Positions 15,708-23,966 of a stretch of 64,000 bases of DNA are shown in pieces. The notes beneath the pieces were generated by a model. It had not been told where the DNA came from. It saw only the letters and a program-made list of their open reading frames with translations, and searched no databases. The position numbers and the translations under genes are program-made. Position 1 is the stretch's first letter, and each line of letters begins with the position of its first letter. The DNA comes from Streptomyces flavofungini (GTDB lineage: Bacteria; Actinomycetota; Actinomycetes; Streptomycetales; Streptomycetaceae): the NCBI RefSeq assembly GCF_014650815.1, contig NZ_BMVR01000014.1, positions 124,001 to 188,000 of the forward strand, given 5' to 3'.

Positions 15708-18541
15708 CGGTCGCCTGCCACGAGGCCGCGGCGGCGGGCGACGACGAGGGTGCGCCAGCCGCCGAGGCACAGGGCGAGCGCGGCGAGGGCAAGTCCCGTC
15801 ACCTGGGCGCCCGTTGAGGCGAGCGGGCCGGTCGGGGTGTCCCCGGCGGCGGAACCGCCCGCGCCGCCCGCTGCCCCGCCCGGCGTGACGATGTCGGCGT
15901 TGCCGTCACCCGCACCGCCCGGCCCGCCCGGAGGACCGTCGGAGGACGCGCCCGGCGGCTGCGGACGGGTGCCGTCCAGGTCGCGGACGAGCGTGCCGAA
16001 CGAGGTGCCGATGGCGCCGCCGAGCGCCTGCGTCGAGGCGCGGACGTCGGAGCCGCGCTGCCCGCCGGCCGCCACGTTGAAGCCGCCGTCCCGGTTCTGC
16101 TGCTTGGCCAGGAACTTCCGGGCCTTCTTGATCTGGGACTTGTATGTGGGGGCGTCCAGGGACAGGCCCTGGATCGCGAGGGCCGCGGAGTTCACGGAGT
16201 CACCGGACGCGCCGGGGAAACCGCCGCCGCGGAGCTGCTGGGACGCGATCCACTTCAGGCCCTTGGTGACGGCCTTCTTGGCGCGGGTGTCCCCCACCAG
16301 GTCCAGGGCCATGGTGGCCATCGCGGTGGAGTCCACCTCGGAGTCGCCGGTCGGCGGGATGAGGCTCGGCCAGGCGCCCGAGGTCTTCTGCAGGCTCCGC
16401 AGGTACGCGACCGGGGCCGCGGCCGCGCGCTTCTCCCCCGCACGCAGTTGCGCGATGACGCCGAGGGACTGCGAGAACACCGAAGGGGCGTACCGGTAGG
16501 CGCCCTTGGCCGCGCAGCTGCGGTCGGCGCCCTGGCTCTTCTTCTTGCACACTGCCTTGCCGAGTGCCTTGATCAGGTCGTGCCCGGCGAAGTGGCGCGG
16601 GTCGCGGCCGACGGCCTGGGCGAGCACCGCGACCTTGCCGATGGAGCCTCCGGCCGCGTGCGACGTCCCCACGCCGGTCCAGTCGTTGACGGTACGCCCG
16701 GTGGTGCTGGCGTCCTTCCCCTTGCCGTCGAGGAAGTCGACGATGCCGCGCAGGGTGTTGTTGCCCGTGCCCGTGGCGGCCAGCGCGTAGGCGCCGTCGA
16801 TGGTCAGGCCGAAGTCGGCGAAGCCGGTCCCGGCGACGTTCTCGTAGTAGTGGCCCTGCTTCAGCCGCGAGCCCGCCGTGAGGTAGGTGGTGCCCTTCTT
16901 CAGGTCGGGGCCGTCACCGGGGCGCCACGGCGGCTTGACGCCGGCGGTCGGGGGCTTCGACGGGTCGGGGTCAGCGGGGCCGGTCGGGTCGGTCGGCGGC
17001 TTCGTCGGGTCGACGGGCGGCTTCGGCTGGTCCGGGCGCTTCGTGGTGAGCGCGGCCAGGCTGGTGCGCGCACCGGCGAAGGCGGCGGGCCAGGTCGGGA
17101 AGATCTCCGGGTCGGTGGCGCCCTCGTCGGAGCCGAAGCCGCCGGACTCGGTCTGCTGCCGCGACAGCCAGGACACGGCGGCGTCCGCGCGCACCGTGTC
17201 GCCGAGGAGCCGCATCGCCTGGGCGGAGCGGGCCGTGGTGGTGACGTCGCCGGTGGTCACGCCCGGGTAGGCGGCGACGGCGCCGGTCGGGAGCTGGGCG
17301 CCACGGAGGTTCTTGCGGGCCTTCGCCACGGCGTCGGCGTGCCCGCCCGCCTGCTGGAGGGCGATGGTCGCGTAGGGCGTGGTGGCGGGGTCGCTGTACG
17401 AGCAGGCGTCGCCGGCGCGCAGCAGCGTCGGGCTGAAGCCGCCGTCCTTGCACTGGTGGGCGGCCACGCGCGCGACGGCGTCGGCGGGGATCTTCCGGCC
17501 CGCGCGGTGCAGCGCGAGCACGGCGAGCGCCTGGGTCTCCACGTCGCCCACGCCGGGGAAGTCGCCCTTGGCGACGCAGTCGGCGGTGCCGCCCGCGGTG
17601 CACACGCTGCTGCCGAGGTCACGGGCCAGGTTGTGGCCGCCGAAGGAGTGCGGGTCGCCCTCGGTGCTCTCGGCGAGCAGCGCGAGCAGGGCCGCGCCCA
17701 GCGGGCTCGGGGCCTTGTCGGCGCCCTGCGGGTAGGCGAACTCCTCGGTGCGCGCGGCGAGGTAGGACTTCATTCGGTCGAGGGTGCCGCCGCGGCCGCC
17801 GGCGGCGGCGAGCGCGAGGGCGGTGTGCGCCGTCTGGTAGAGGTTGGCGTTCTCGGCGCCCTCGTCACGGATGTGGTCGCCCTCGGTGAGGCGGCCCTTG
17901 AGCCAGGTCCGCGCGGCCTTCAGGTCGACCTTGCCGGGCTTGACGTTCGGCGGCTTGTCGCCGGGGTCGCTCTGGCCGCCCGCGCGCACCTGGGCGGGGG
18001 TGAACGTGGGTCCGCCGCTGGTGCCGTCCACGTCGGTGGCGCCGAACACCCAGGCCTCGACGGAGCCGTTCTTCGGCTTCTGGCTCATGGCGCCGAGCGG
18101 GCTGTACGTCCAGTAGTCCTGGCCGGGCGGGGCGATCCAGTACGACCAGTAGGCGGTGGCGGGCGGAGTGAGCCTGCACTTCTCCTGGCCCGACGTCGGG
18201 TACTGCTTGCCGGAGTTGAACTTCTTGTGCCCGAGGCGGCAGATGAACGCGGGGCCGTCGTGCTCGGTGCCCTCGGTGCTGAATCCGGCCTCGTGCAGCA
18301 GGTCGTAGCCGGTGGTCGGGGTGGCGTCGCAGCCACGGACGACGCCGCCGCCCCAGTCCGCGAAGTCCACCGCGACGACGGCGCCCTTGGTGCGGGTGCA
18401 GGAGCCGATCGGATCGGCCGCCGCGGGGGTGGCCGGGCCGAGCAGCAGTGCCCCGCCGCCCAGCGCCGTGGCGGCCGCGCAGAGCAGCGCGAGACCTCTT
18501 GTACGTATGCTCCGGACCCGTCCGGTTCCCTGCCCCACCAC
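15704..18541 (-). CDS. Sortase-anchored surface protein: beta domain plus two alpha/alpha-barrel (prenyltransferase-like) domains
   Basis: This 945-residue protein has a signal peptide to about residue 42. A DUF4430-like beta domain spans about 45-185 (TGYDLLHEAGFS, AFICRLG, YWSYWIAP, SVEAWVFG). Two alpha/alpha-barrel repeat regions follow at about 205-510 and 575-860, with motifs such as QCKDGGFSP, QQTESGGFGSD, GGGFPG and QNRDGGFNV. They are joined by a Pro/Asp/Thr-rich linker. LASTG at 907-911, a membrane helix and RRR form an LAXTG cell-wall sorting signal. Start GTG 18541 has AGGGGG upstream; GTG 18625 is the longest alternative. It is the first gene after the minus-strand cobalamin riboswitch. 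The domains match those of transcobalamin-type binders, so surface corrinoid capture is inferred. Confidence 0.85.
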   Translation of the reverse strand: MVGQGTGRVRSIRTRGLALLCAAATALGGGALLLGPATPAAADPIGSCTRTKGAVVAVDFADWGGGVVRGCDATPTTGYDLLHEAGFSTEGTEHDGPAFICRLGHKKFNSGKQYPTSGQEKCRLTPPATAYWSYWIAPPGQDYWTYSPLGAMSQKPKNGSVEAWVFGATDVDGTSGGPTFTPAQVRAGGQSDPGDKPPNVKPGKVDLKAARTWLKGRLTEGDHIRDEGAENANLYQTAHTALALAAAGGRGGTLDRMKSYLAARTEEFAYPQGADKAPSPLGAALLALLAESTEGDPHSFGGHNLARDLGSSVCTAGGTADCVAKGDFPGVGDVETQALAVLALHRAGRKIPADAVARVAAHQCKDGGFSPTLLRAGDACSYSDPATTPYATIALQQAGGHADAVAKARKNLRGAQLPTGAVAAYPGVTTGDVTTTARSAQAMRLLGDTVRADAAVSWLSRQQTESGGFGSDEGATDPEIFPTWPAAFAGARTSLAALTTKRPDQPKPPVDPTKPPTDPTGPADPDPSKPPTAGVKPPWRPGDGPDLKKGTTYLTAGSRLKQGHYYENVAGTGFADFGLTIDGAYALAATGTGNNTLRGIVDFLDGKGKDASTTGRTVNDWTGVGTSHAAGGSIGKVAVLAQAVGRDPRHFAGHDLIKALGKAVCKKKSQGADRSCAAKGAYRYAPSVFSQSLGVIAQLRAGEKRAAAAPVAYLRSLQKTSGAWPSLIPPTGDSEVDSTAMATMALDLVGDTRAKKAVTKGLKWIASQQLRGGGFPGASGDSVNSAALAIQGLSLDAPTYKSQIKKARKFLAKQQNRDGGFNVAAGGQRGSDVRASTQALGGAIGTSFGTLVRDLDGTRPQPPGASSDGPPGGPGGAGDGNADIVTPGGAAGGAGGSAAGDTPTGPLASTGAQVTGLALAALALCLGGWRTLVVARRRGLVAGDR

Positions 18542-18657
18542 TGCCCCCTGGGCGTCAGCCGCAGCGGAGTTCACGTGGTGGCAGGCCCGGGGCCGGGGCC
18601 CGCGTGGAGAAACCGTCCGAACCACGCCGTAGTCCGCGACGGCGTCAATCGCTAGCC

Positions 18658-18762
18658 CTCAGTCCAGGTAATCCGGCTCGCCCGCCGGGCACTTGCGGTG
18701 CTCGGCGAACCTACGGTTGCGGGTCAGCGCCGGACTTCGACCGGCTTCCCCTGATGACTGAG
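18658..18762 (-). ncRNA. Cobalamin riboswitch controlling the ECF/surface-protein operon
   Basis: Read on the reverse strand, the conserved core is GGGGAAGCCGGT, GAAGTCCGGCGCTGACCCG and CAACCGTA (18751-18712). It is followed by a GCCGAGCAC/GTGCCCGGC hairpin and the B12 box AGCCGGATTACC (about 18679-18668). A closing stem CTCAGTC/GACTGAG joins 18762-18756 with 18664-18658. This is a close fit to the cobalamin aptamer with a compact periphery. It lies 117 nt upstream of the 18541 gene; an ACGCCGT/ACGGCGT hairpin just after it may be the expression platform. Corrinoid binding should repress the operon. Confidence 0.92.
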
Positions 18763-18825
18763 CTTGGAATCGGCCGAATTAGAGCACAGTTGCGAATGAG
18801 GTGGCAAGGGTGTGCGGGTTCTGTG
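18763..18825. promoter_or_regulatory. Back-to-back promoter segment between two riboswitches
   Basis: These 63 bp separate the two aptamers and must hold both promoters. On the reverse strand TTGCCA (18807-18802) and TCTAAT, with an 18-nt gap, give a candidate promoter starting transcription near 18770, just before the minus aptamer. I could not fix a convincing plus-strand -10. Confidence 0.4.
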
Positions 18826-18938
18826 TGGTTCGAGTACCGTCCTGTGCTGCCGATCGGGGGAATCTGGTGCGAACCCAGAGCTGACGCGCAACGGTGTGGA
18901 CCGGCAGGGAGCCGGGCCGAGCCCGAATGCCCGAACGG
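18826..18938 (+). ncRNA. Cobalamin riboswitch controlling the transcobalamin-like gene
   Basis: The core is GGGGGAATCTGGTGCGAAC, CCAGAGCTGACGCGCAACGG and TGTGG (18855-18899). Hairpin CCGGC-AGGGA-GCCGG (18901-18915) and B12 box AGCCCGAATGCC (18920-18931) follow. A GTTCG/CGAAC stem (18828-18832 with 18932-18936) closes it. The GCTGACGCGCAACGG core is typical of Streptomyces cobalamin riboswitches. A GC-rich leader of about 130 nt lies between it and the ATG at 19071. It is divergent from the second riboswitch, so both transcripts respond to the same ligand. Confidence 0.92.
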
Positions 18939-19056
18939 CCAGCGTCAACGGACGTCGAACCCACGCGCTCGGGCGACGGCCGCGTGTCGTCGGGCTCGGG
19001 TGCACACACAAGTGGACCGGCCGCGGGGGGGACGTGAGGCCGCCGCCCCCTCTCTC

Positions 19057-19068
19057 CGGGAGCTCCCG
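19057..19068 (+). promoter_or_regulatory. Palindrome enclosing the ribosome binding site
   Basis: CGGGAGCTCCCG is a perfect 12-bp palindrome that contains the GGGAG Shine-Dalgarno sequence 2 nt before the ATG at 19071. In RNA it could dimerise, or be masked as part of the riboswitch expression platform, together with the facing G-run (19024-19030) and C-run (19046-19050). This suggests translational control. Confidence 0.45.
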
Positions 19069-19070
19069 AC

Positions 19071-20489
19071 ATGACCTCCACCCGTGCCGCCCGCCGCACC
19101 CTGCTCGCCGTACCCACCGCACTCGGCGCCGTGAGCGCCCTCGTCCTCACCGCCGTGCCCGCGGCCGCCACGGCCTCGCCCGGCCAGATAGCCACGTCCA
19201 AGACCAACGGCGTGACCTACCTCAGATCCCTGCAGGGCGCCGACGGCTCCTACGCGGGCGCGGGCCTGTCCAACGAGTGGGCGTTCTCCGCGTTCGCCTC
19301 GGCGGGCACGGCCGCCGCCGACGTCAGCCCGGGCGGCGACACCTCGAAGAACGCCCGCACCGTGTACCGCGCGCACCTCGCGGCGGCGGGCTGGCCGGGC
19401 ACCTCGCCGGTCGTCACCGACTACGAGCGCGGCATCATCAACGCCTACTCGGCGGGCATCGACCCGGCCCGCGTCTCGGCGAGCCGCAACCTGGTCGCCG
19501 ACACCTACGGGCACTGGCAGAACTCCGCGCCGGGCTACTGGGGTTCGCCGTCCAACTTCAACGGCACGGTCTTCGCGCTGATCTCGCTCGGCGGCGCCAA
19601 GACCCGGTCCGGGGCCCAGCGGGTGCCGCAGGCGCTGCTCGACAGGTCCGTGGCCACGGTCCGCGCCAACCAGCACAACGACGGCGGCTGGAACTTCGGC
19701 AAGGCCGAGGGCGACCCCGACGCGCTCGCCGCGCCCGGCGACATCGACATGACCGGCGCCGCGATGGCCTCGCTGTGCGTGTCCGGGGTGCCCGCGACCG
19801 ACCCCGCCATCACCAAGGCCAAGGCCTTCCTGAAGGCGAAGCTCATCAACAACTCCGGCGCCTTCGACGCCATGTTCGGCGCCAACACCGACTCCAACGG
19901 CTGGGCCGTGTCGGGCCTCGACGCCTGCGGCATCAACCCGCAGACCGGCGACTTCCTGACCCGCGCGGGCAAGACCCCGGTGGACTTCCTCATCGCCCAG
20001 CAGTTCAAGCCGGGCGGCGGCTTCAAGTACCTGCCGACCGACACCACGCCGTCCGCGTACGCCTCCATCGACGGCCTGCGCGCGGTCGCCGGGGGCGGCT
20101 TCATGGCGGCCCCGCCGACCCCGGCGACGGCGGGCGCGTCCCGCTGGGCCGCCACGACCGGCTTCACACCGGGCACCGCGACCAGCCTCGCCCTGACCGT
20201 CGACGACGGCACCTCGCTGAAGGTCTGCTCCGTGGCCTTCACGCCGACCGCCAAGACCACCACGCTCGGCGCGGTCCTGGACGCGGCGGCCACCTCGGCC
20301 ACCCCGGCGGGCTGTGTCACGTCCGTCACGCCGGACAGCGGCACGGGCCCGGTCACGGCCCTCAACGGCAAGGCGAACAGCGGTGGTTCGACGTGGAAGG
20401 CGAGCGTCGACGGCGCGACGGCGGCGGCCGCCGCACGGAACAAGGAGATCAAGGCCGGGGACACGATCTCGCTGCGGTACGGCAGCTGA
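19071..20489 (+). CDS. Secreted transcobalamin/intrinsic-factor-like protein (alpha/alpha barrel + DUF4430-like domain)
   Basis: This 472-residue protein has a signal peptide to about residue 33-36. Residues about 40-345 form an alpha/alpha barrel with repeats such as LRSLQGADGSYAGAG, NQHNDGGWNFG and QQFKPGGGFKY. The C-terminal 102 residues (371-472) match the DUF4430 pattern: tandem strands, ALNGKANSGGSTWKASVDG, then IKAGDTISLRYG. Barrel followed by this beta domain is the exact order in vertebrate intrinsic factor and transcobalamin, where B12 sits between the domains. There is no anchor, so it should be released. The cobalamin riboswitch directly upstream supports a corrinoid role. Binding is inferred, not shown. 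Confidence 0.88.
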   Translation: MTSTRAARRTLLAVPTALGAVSALVLTAVPAAATASPGQIATSKTNGVTYLRSLQGADGSYAGAGLSNEWAFSAFASAGTAAADVSPGGDTSKNARTVYRAHLAAAGWPGTSPVVTDYERGIINAYSAGIDPARVSASRNLVADTYGHWQNSAPGYWGSPSNFNGTVFALISLGGAKTRSGAQRVPQALLDRSVATVRANQHNDGGWNFGKAEGDPDALAAPGDIDMTGAAMASLCVSGVPATDPAITKAKAFLKAKLINNSGAFDAMFGANTDSNGWAVSGLDACGINPQTGDFLTRAGKTPVDFLIAQQFKPGGGFKYLPTDTTPSAYASIDGLRAVAGGGFMAAPPTPATAGASRWAATTGFTPGTATSLALTVDDGTSLKVCSVAFTPTAKTTTLGAVLDAAATSATPAGCVTSVTPDSGTGPVTALNGKANSGGSTWKASVDGATAAAAARNKEIKAGDTISLRYGS

Positions 20490-20494
20490 CGTCT

Positions 20495-20529
20495 GGTGGT
20501 GCGGGCGGCCGACGGCCGCCCGCACCACC
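20495..20529. terminator. Perfect 16-bp stem bidirectional terminator
   Basis: GGTGGTGCGGGCGGCC (20495-20510) pairs perfectly with GGCCGCCCGCACCACC (20514-20529) around a 3-nt GAC loop. It sits between the convergent transcobalamin-like and nitrobindin genes. Confidence 0.88.
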
Positions 20530-20539
20530 GCACGCGGGC

Positions 20540-21079
20540 CTACGCCTTGCGTCGCAGCTGGGCCCGGAGGTGGTGCTGCAGCGGCCGGCCGACGGCCGCC
20601 AGGTCGTGGACGAACGTGAGCGTGTCGGCGGCCAGGGTGTAGCGGCGGCGGGTGGCGTCGACCTCCTTGGCGGTGGGGGTGCGGGCCACCTGGTGGGTGC
20701 TGAGGTCGACGGTGCCGTCGGCCGCGTGGCCCACCGAGATCTCCGCGATGCCCGTCGGCTGGGTGATCAGCGCCTCCACCCGGCCGTCGGGCTGCAGCCG
20801 CCACCAGCCGCTCTCGCGCGCCGATGGACGCAGTGGCGCGGCGTCGCCGTCGAGGAGCCAGGCCCGGGCCTCGTAGCGGAGGAAGGGGCGGCCGTCGTGG
20901 CTGAAGGTGACCTCCTGCGCGTACGTGAAGTCGGCGGCGAGGGTGGGGTATTCGCCCTGTCCCCGGCCGTGCCAGGTGCCGAGGAGTCCGAGCACCGGCG
21001 CGAGCAGCGCGTGCGGGGCGGGTGCCCGGTCGGGCCGCAGGCCGTCGGGGTAGGGGTTCTCCGGTACGGCGTCGAACAC
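20540..21079 (-). CDS. FABP-like heme protein, nitrobindin family (DUF1794)
   Basis: This 179-residue beta-barrel has the nitrobindin signature near the start of the barrel, LLGTWHGRGQGEYPT. Later strands are FTYAQEVTFSHDGRPFLRYEARAW and ESGWWRLQPDGRVEALITQPTG. The C-terminus HHLRAQLRR carries the histidine expected as proximal heme ligand. Bacterial nitrobindins bind heme and isomerise peroxynitrite or sense NO. The start is GTG 21079. It is the usual length and apparently monocistronic. Confidence 0.88.
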   Translation of the reverse strand: MFDAVPENPYPDGLRPDRAPAPHALLAPVLGLLGTWHGRGQGEYPTLAADFTYAQEVTFSHDGRPFLRYEARAWLLDGDAAPLRPSARESGWWRLQPDGRVEALITQPTGIAEISVGHAADGTVDLSTHQVARTPTAKEVDATRRRYTLAADTLTFVHDLAAVGRPLQHHLRAQLRRKA

Positions 21080-21139
21080 GGTGCGCGCTCCTGGGTCGAG
21101 GTCGGGGCAGGGCCGGGTGGCAGCCTAGAGCGCCGCGGC

Positions 21140-21967
21140 CTACGCGGGCGTCCGCCCCGCCCCGGCCCGCCCGCTGTCGGCGAGAAAGGCCCGTACCGAG
21201 TCGATGAACGCGCCCCGCTCCTCGTCGAACCCGGTGCGGGGCCGCAGCCAGCGGTCCTCGGCGGCCAGGTAGTTCCAGGACACGGGGTTGCCTGCGACGG
21301 CGAGCAGCCGCCGCAGGTCGTCCTCCGTCAGGACGCCGCTCTCCGCCGGCGCCCCGTCGTCCGCGAGGACACCGCTCTGCCTGATCAGGTACTCCAGGAA
21401 GTCGAGGTCCTCGGGGCGCTCGTCCTCGTCCCGCTCGCCCCACCCCTCGAGCATGTCGTGCGCGACGAAGGCGCAGCCGTGGGCGTCGTCCTCGCACCAC
21501 TCGGCGTTGCCCGGACACCAGCGGCACTCCAGGGCGCGCAGCGCGGACCGGACCACGGCGCGCCGGGCGGCGTACCGCTCCATGCGCGCGCACCGCTCCC
21601 GCACCGCCTCCGCGTGCCGCACCACGCACTCCGGCCCGAGCACCCGCAGCCCCGAGCACGCCTGGGTCAACGCCTCGCTCCTGGTCCGCAGCGCCTCCGG
21701 CCGGGACCGCGCGTCCAACTCCCCCAGCCGCCACACCACGTCGGCGAACGCGTCCGAGGTGCGCAGGAACGCCGTCCACGCCTCGCACCGCTGCGCCTCC
21801 AGACGCAACTCCCGTTCCACGGCCGCATGCGAGCCCAACGACTCCAGGGCGACGCGCCGCCCGAACTCCGGCTGCCAGCGCGCCACCACGACGGCGGCGA
21901 GCGCCGCCACTCCCGAGAACACCGCTCCCAGCGCCGTGAGAGCCGTGTGCACATTCTGTACGCCCAT
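21140..21967 (-). CDS. Hypothetical protein with N-terminal membrane helix
   Basis: This 275-residue protein starts at ATG 21967; longer frames upstream lack support. Residues about 7-30 (LTALGAVFSGVAALAAVVVAR) form one membrane helix. A long charged helical region follows, with a cysteine-rich patch CRWCPGNAEWCEDDAHGC (about 140-160). The C-terminus is LLAVAGNPVSWNYLAAEDRWLRPRTGFDEERGAFIDSVRAFL. The four closely spaced cysteines with His may bind metal. I do not recognise the family. It resembles Streptomyces proteins with a short anchor and cytosolic helical domain. The gap to the divergent XRE gene is 217 bp. Confidence 0.65.
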   Translation of the reverse strand: MGVQNVHTALTALGAVFSGVAALAAVVVARWQPEFGRRVALESLGSHAAVERELRLEAQRCEAWTAFLRTSDAFADVVWRLGELDARSRPEALRTRSEALTQACSGLRVLGPECVVRHAEAVRERCARMERYAARRAVVRSALRALECRWCPGNAEWCEDDAHGCAFVAHDMLEGWGERDEDERPEDLDFLEYLIRQSGVLADDGAPAESGVLTEDDLRRLLAVAGNPVSWNYLAAEDRWLRPRTGFDEERGAFIDSVRAFLADSGRAGAGRTPA

Positions 21968-22184
21968 CCCGCGCACGATGCCGTCCGGCGGCCGCGCGCT
22001 CCGGCATATGACAGCAACAGCACGCACCTTGTGCCCATCGGGGCGGAACGGTGTCGCCCGGTGTCCGGGACCGACCGAAGCCGAGGACACGCACCGCCGA
22101 GGGCGGGAGCACGCCGAGGGCGGGTGCACGCCGCCTACCCTCCTGCCTTCCGCGCCGCCGTCGGCCGTGCCTACCGTGGGGGTC

Positions 22185-23078
22185 ATGGAGAGCGAGAACC
22201 CGCTCGGGCAGTTCCTGCGCGCCCGCCGGACCTTGCTGCGGCCCGAGGACATCGGCCTGAAGGTGTCGGACCGACGGCGTGTCCCGGGGCTGCGCCGGGA
22301 GGAGGTCGCGGCGCTCGCCGACGTCAGCTTCGACTACTACGTGCGGCTTGAGCAGGGCCGGGCGCGGCACCCGTCGGCGCAGGTCGTCGAGGCCCTCGCG
22401 CGCGCCCTGGAGCTGGGCCCGGATGCCGCCGAGCAGCTGCGGCAGCTGGTCCGCCCGCACGCCGCGCCGACCCGGACACACTCCTCGTACCGGAGCGAGT
22501 ACGAGGCGGTCAGCCCGACGCTGCTGCGCATGCCGGCGGACTGGCACCGCACCCCGGCCGTGGGCCTCGGCCACGGCCTGTTGGTGCTGGCCCACAACGC
22601 GCTGGGCCGGGCGCTGTTCGCAGGGCACGCCCACAGCGGGGATCTGCTGCGGATGGTGTTCTTCGACCGGGGCGCGCGGGACTTCTACCCGGACCGGGAG
22701 CGGGTGGCGGAGAACGCCGTGGCCGCGCTGCGCCCGGCGGCCGGGAGCGGCAGACCGGACCCCGTGCTGGTCCGGACGATCGGGGAACTGTCCGTGCGGA
22801 GCCCGGAGTTCCGCCGCCTGTGGGCGCGCCACGACGTGCGCCGCAAAACCTGCGAGCGCAAACGCTTCCGGCACCCGCTGGTCGGTGAGCTGACGCTGGA
22901 CTACGAGTCGATGACGGTCAACAGCGCGCCCGGCCAGCAGTTGGTCGTCTACCAGGCCGCGCCGGACAGCGCCTCCGCGCAGGCGCTCACGCTGCTCGGC
23001 GCGCTCGCCGCCGGCGCGGGCCCCGCCGGGTCCGTGGCGCCCGCCGCCGGGCCGGTTGTCGTACCGTCGCAAGTGTGA
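22185..23078 (+). CDS. XRE-family regulator with MmyB-like ligand-binding domain
   Basis: This 297-residue protein has an HTH at about 8-70 (LGQFLRARRTLLRPEDIGL...VPGLRREEVAALADVSFDYYVRLEQGRARHPS). The rest is a PAS-like MmyB ligand-binding domain (LLVLAHNALGRALFAG, FFDRGARDFYPDRERVAENAVAALR, SPEFRRLWARHDVR, HPLVGELTLDYESMTVN). The motifs and length fit this large actinobacterial family, which typically regulates a nearby oxidoreductase or secondary-metabolism gene and may bind fatty acids. No obvious oxidoreductase target is adjacent here. ATG 22185 was chosen from the conserved N-terminus. Confidence 0.9.
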   Translation: MESENPLGQFLRARRTLLRPEDIGLKVSDRRRVPGLRREEVAALADVSFDYYVRLEQGRARHPSAQVVEALARALELGPDAAEQLRQLVRPHAAPTRTHSSYRSEYEAVSPTLLRMPADWHRTPAVGLGHGLLVLAHNALGRALFAGHAHSGDLLRMVFFDRGARDFYPDRERVAENAVAALRPAAGSGRPDPVLVRTIGELSVRSPEFRRLWARHDVRRKTCERKRFRHPLVGELTLDYESMTVNSAPGQQLVVYQAAPDSASAQALTLLGALAAGAGPAGSVAPAAGPVVVPSQV

Positions 23079-23092
23079 CGTAGCGTGTCGGC

Positions 23093-23926
23093 ATGTCCAC
23101 GCCGCCACCGCCTCCCCCGCAGGGGTTCGGCCCCGCCCAGGCCCCCTACGGGCAGCAGCCCCCGCCGTCGCCGTACGCCCCGCCGCAGTTCCCTCAACAG
23201 GCCCCGCCCTACGGCCAGCACGCGCCCTACCCTGCTGCTCCCGGGCCCGCTCCGTGGGGCGCGCCGTACGGCGGACCGCCGCAGGGCGGGCGTCGCACCG
23301 GCAAGATCCTGGGCATCGTCGGCGGCGTCGTGGGTGCCCTCATCCTGATCGTCATCGCGCTCGCCGTGATCGGCAACACCACGGACGTCGGGTTCCCGGA
23401 GGCAAAGTACCGGCTGCGCATGCCGAGCGAGCTGCTCGACGGGAAGTACAAGCTCGCGCAGGACATGTCGGACACCGCGGGCCGGGAAGTGGTCGAGGAG
23501 AACAAGAACCGCTCCAACATCCGGGACCCCAAGGCGGTCGTGGGCCAGTTCACCGGCCAGGGCGCGAACTCCACGGACGCCCTCGTGGTCTCCGGGATGT
23601 ACGGGCGCTTCAAGAACCCCGGCAAGGCGCGCTCCGACCTGATGAAGGGCTCCGCCGACGCGGAGGGCGCCTCGGTCGCCGTCCCCGCGCGGGACATCAC
23701 CCCCAAGGGCTCGGACCTCACCCTGCGCTGCCAGGTCCTGAAGTCCTCGCAGAACGGCGTCACGAGCAACGTCCCGCTGTGCGCCTGGGCCGACGACAAC
23801 ACCGGCGCGGCCGTGGGCGTGGTCACCCCCACGAGCGCGACCCAGGACCCCGAGGACATCGACCTCGACGAGCTCGCGGAGACGACGCTGAAGGTGCGCG
23901 AGGAGATGCGCGAGCCGATCGGCTGA
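23093..23926 (+). CDS. Proline-rich N-terminus membrane protein
   Basis: This 277-residue protein has residues 1-68 that are Pro/Tyr/Gln-rich and repetitive (PYGQQPPPSPYAPPQFPQ). A basic GRRTGK turn and one membrane helix (ILGIVGGVVGALILIVIALAVIG) follow. The external domain of about 180 residues (FPEAKYRLRMPSELLDGKYKLAQD...LTLRCQVLKSSQ...LCAWADDNTG) has two cysteines that may pair. This arrangement is common in Streptomyces proteins of unknown role. It begins 15 nt after the XRE gene, so the two may be co-transcribed. Confidence 0.8.
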   Translation: MSTPPPPPPQGFGPAQAPYGQQPPPSPYAPPQFPQQAPPYGQHAPYPAAPGPAPWGAPYGGPPQGGRRTGKILGIVGGVVGALILIVIALAVIGNTTDVGFPEAKYRLRMPSELLDGKYKLAQDMSDTAGREVVEENKNRSNIRDPKAVVGQFTGQGANSTDALVVSGMYGRFKNPGKARSDLMKGSADAEGASVAVPARDITPKGSDLTLRCQVLKSSQNGVTSNVPLCAWADDNTGAAVGVVTPTSATQDPEDIDLDELAETTLKVREEMREPIG

Positions 23927-23944
23927 CGCATCGGCACGCAGTGG

Positions 23945-23966
23945 CGGGCGGCCCCCGGGCCGCCCG
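23945..23966 (+). terminator. Hairpin terminator
   Basis: CGGGCGGCCC and GGGCCGCCCG pair over about 9-10 bp with a very short centre, followed by the T-rich TCTCTCGTTT. It lies 19 nt after the stop of the proline-rich membrane protein gene. Confidence 0.6.

Noticed and set aside
15704..18541. Squalene-hopene or terpene cyclase
   Set aside because: The barrel repeats resemble prenyltransferase/cyclase QW-like units, but the protein is exported and sortase-anchored, I see no DxDD catalytic motif, and a cobalamin riboswitch precedes it.
18945..23108. Very long open frame on the reverse strand (about 1387 codons)
   Set aside because: It runs antisense through several well-supported genes and has no domain pattern, RBS or sensible codon usage. 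High GC creates long shadow frames.
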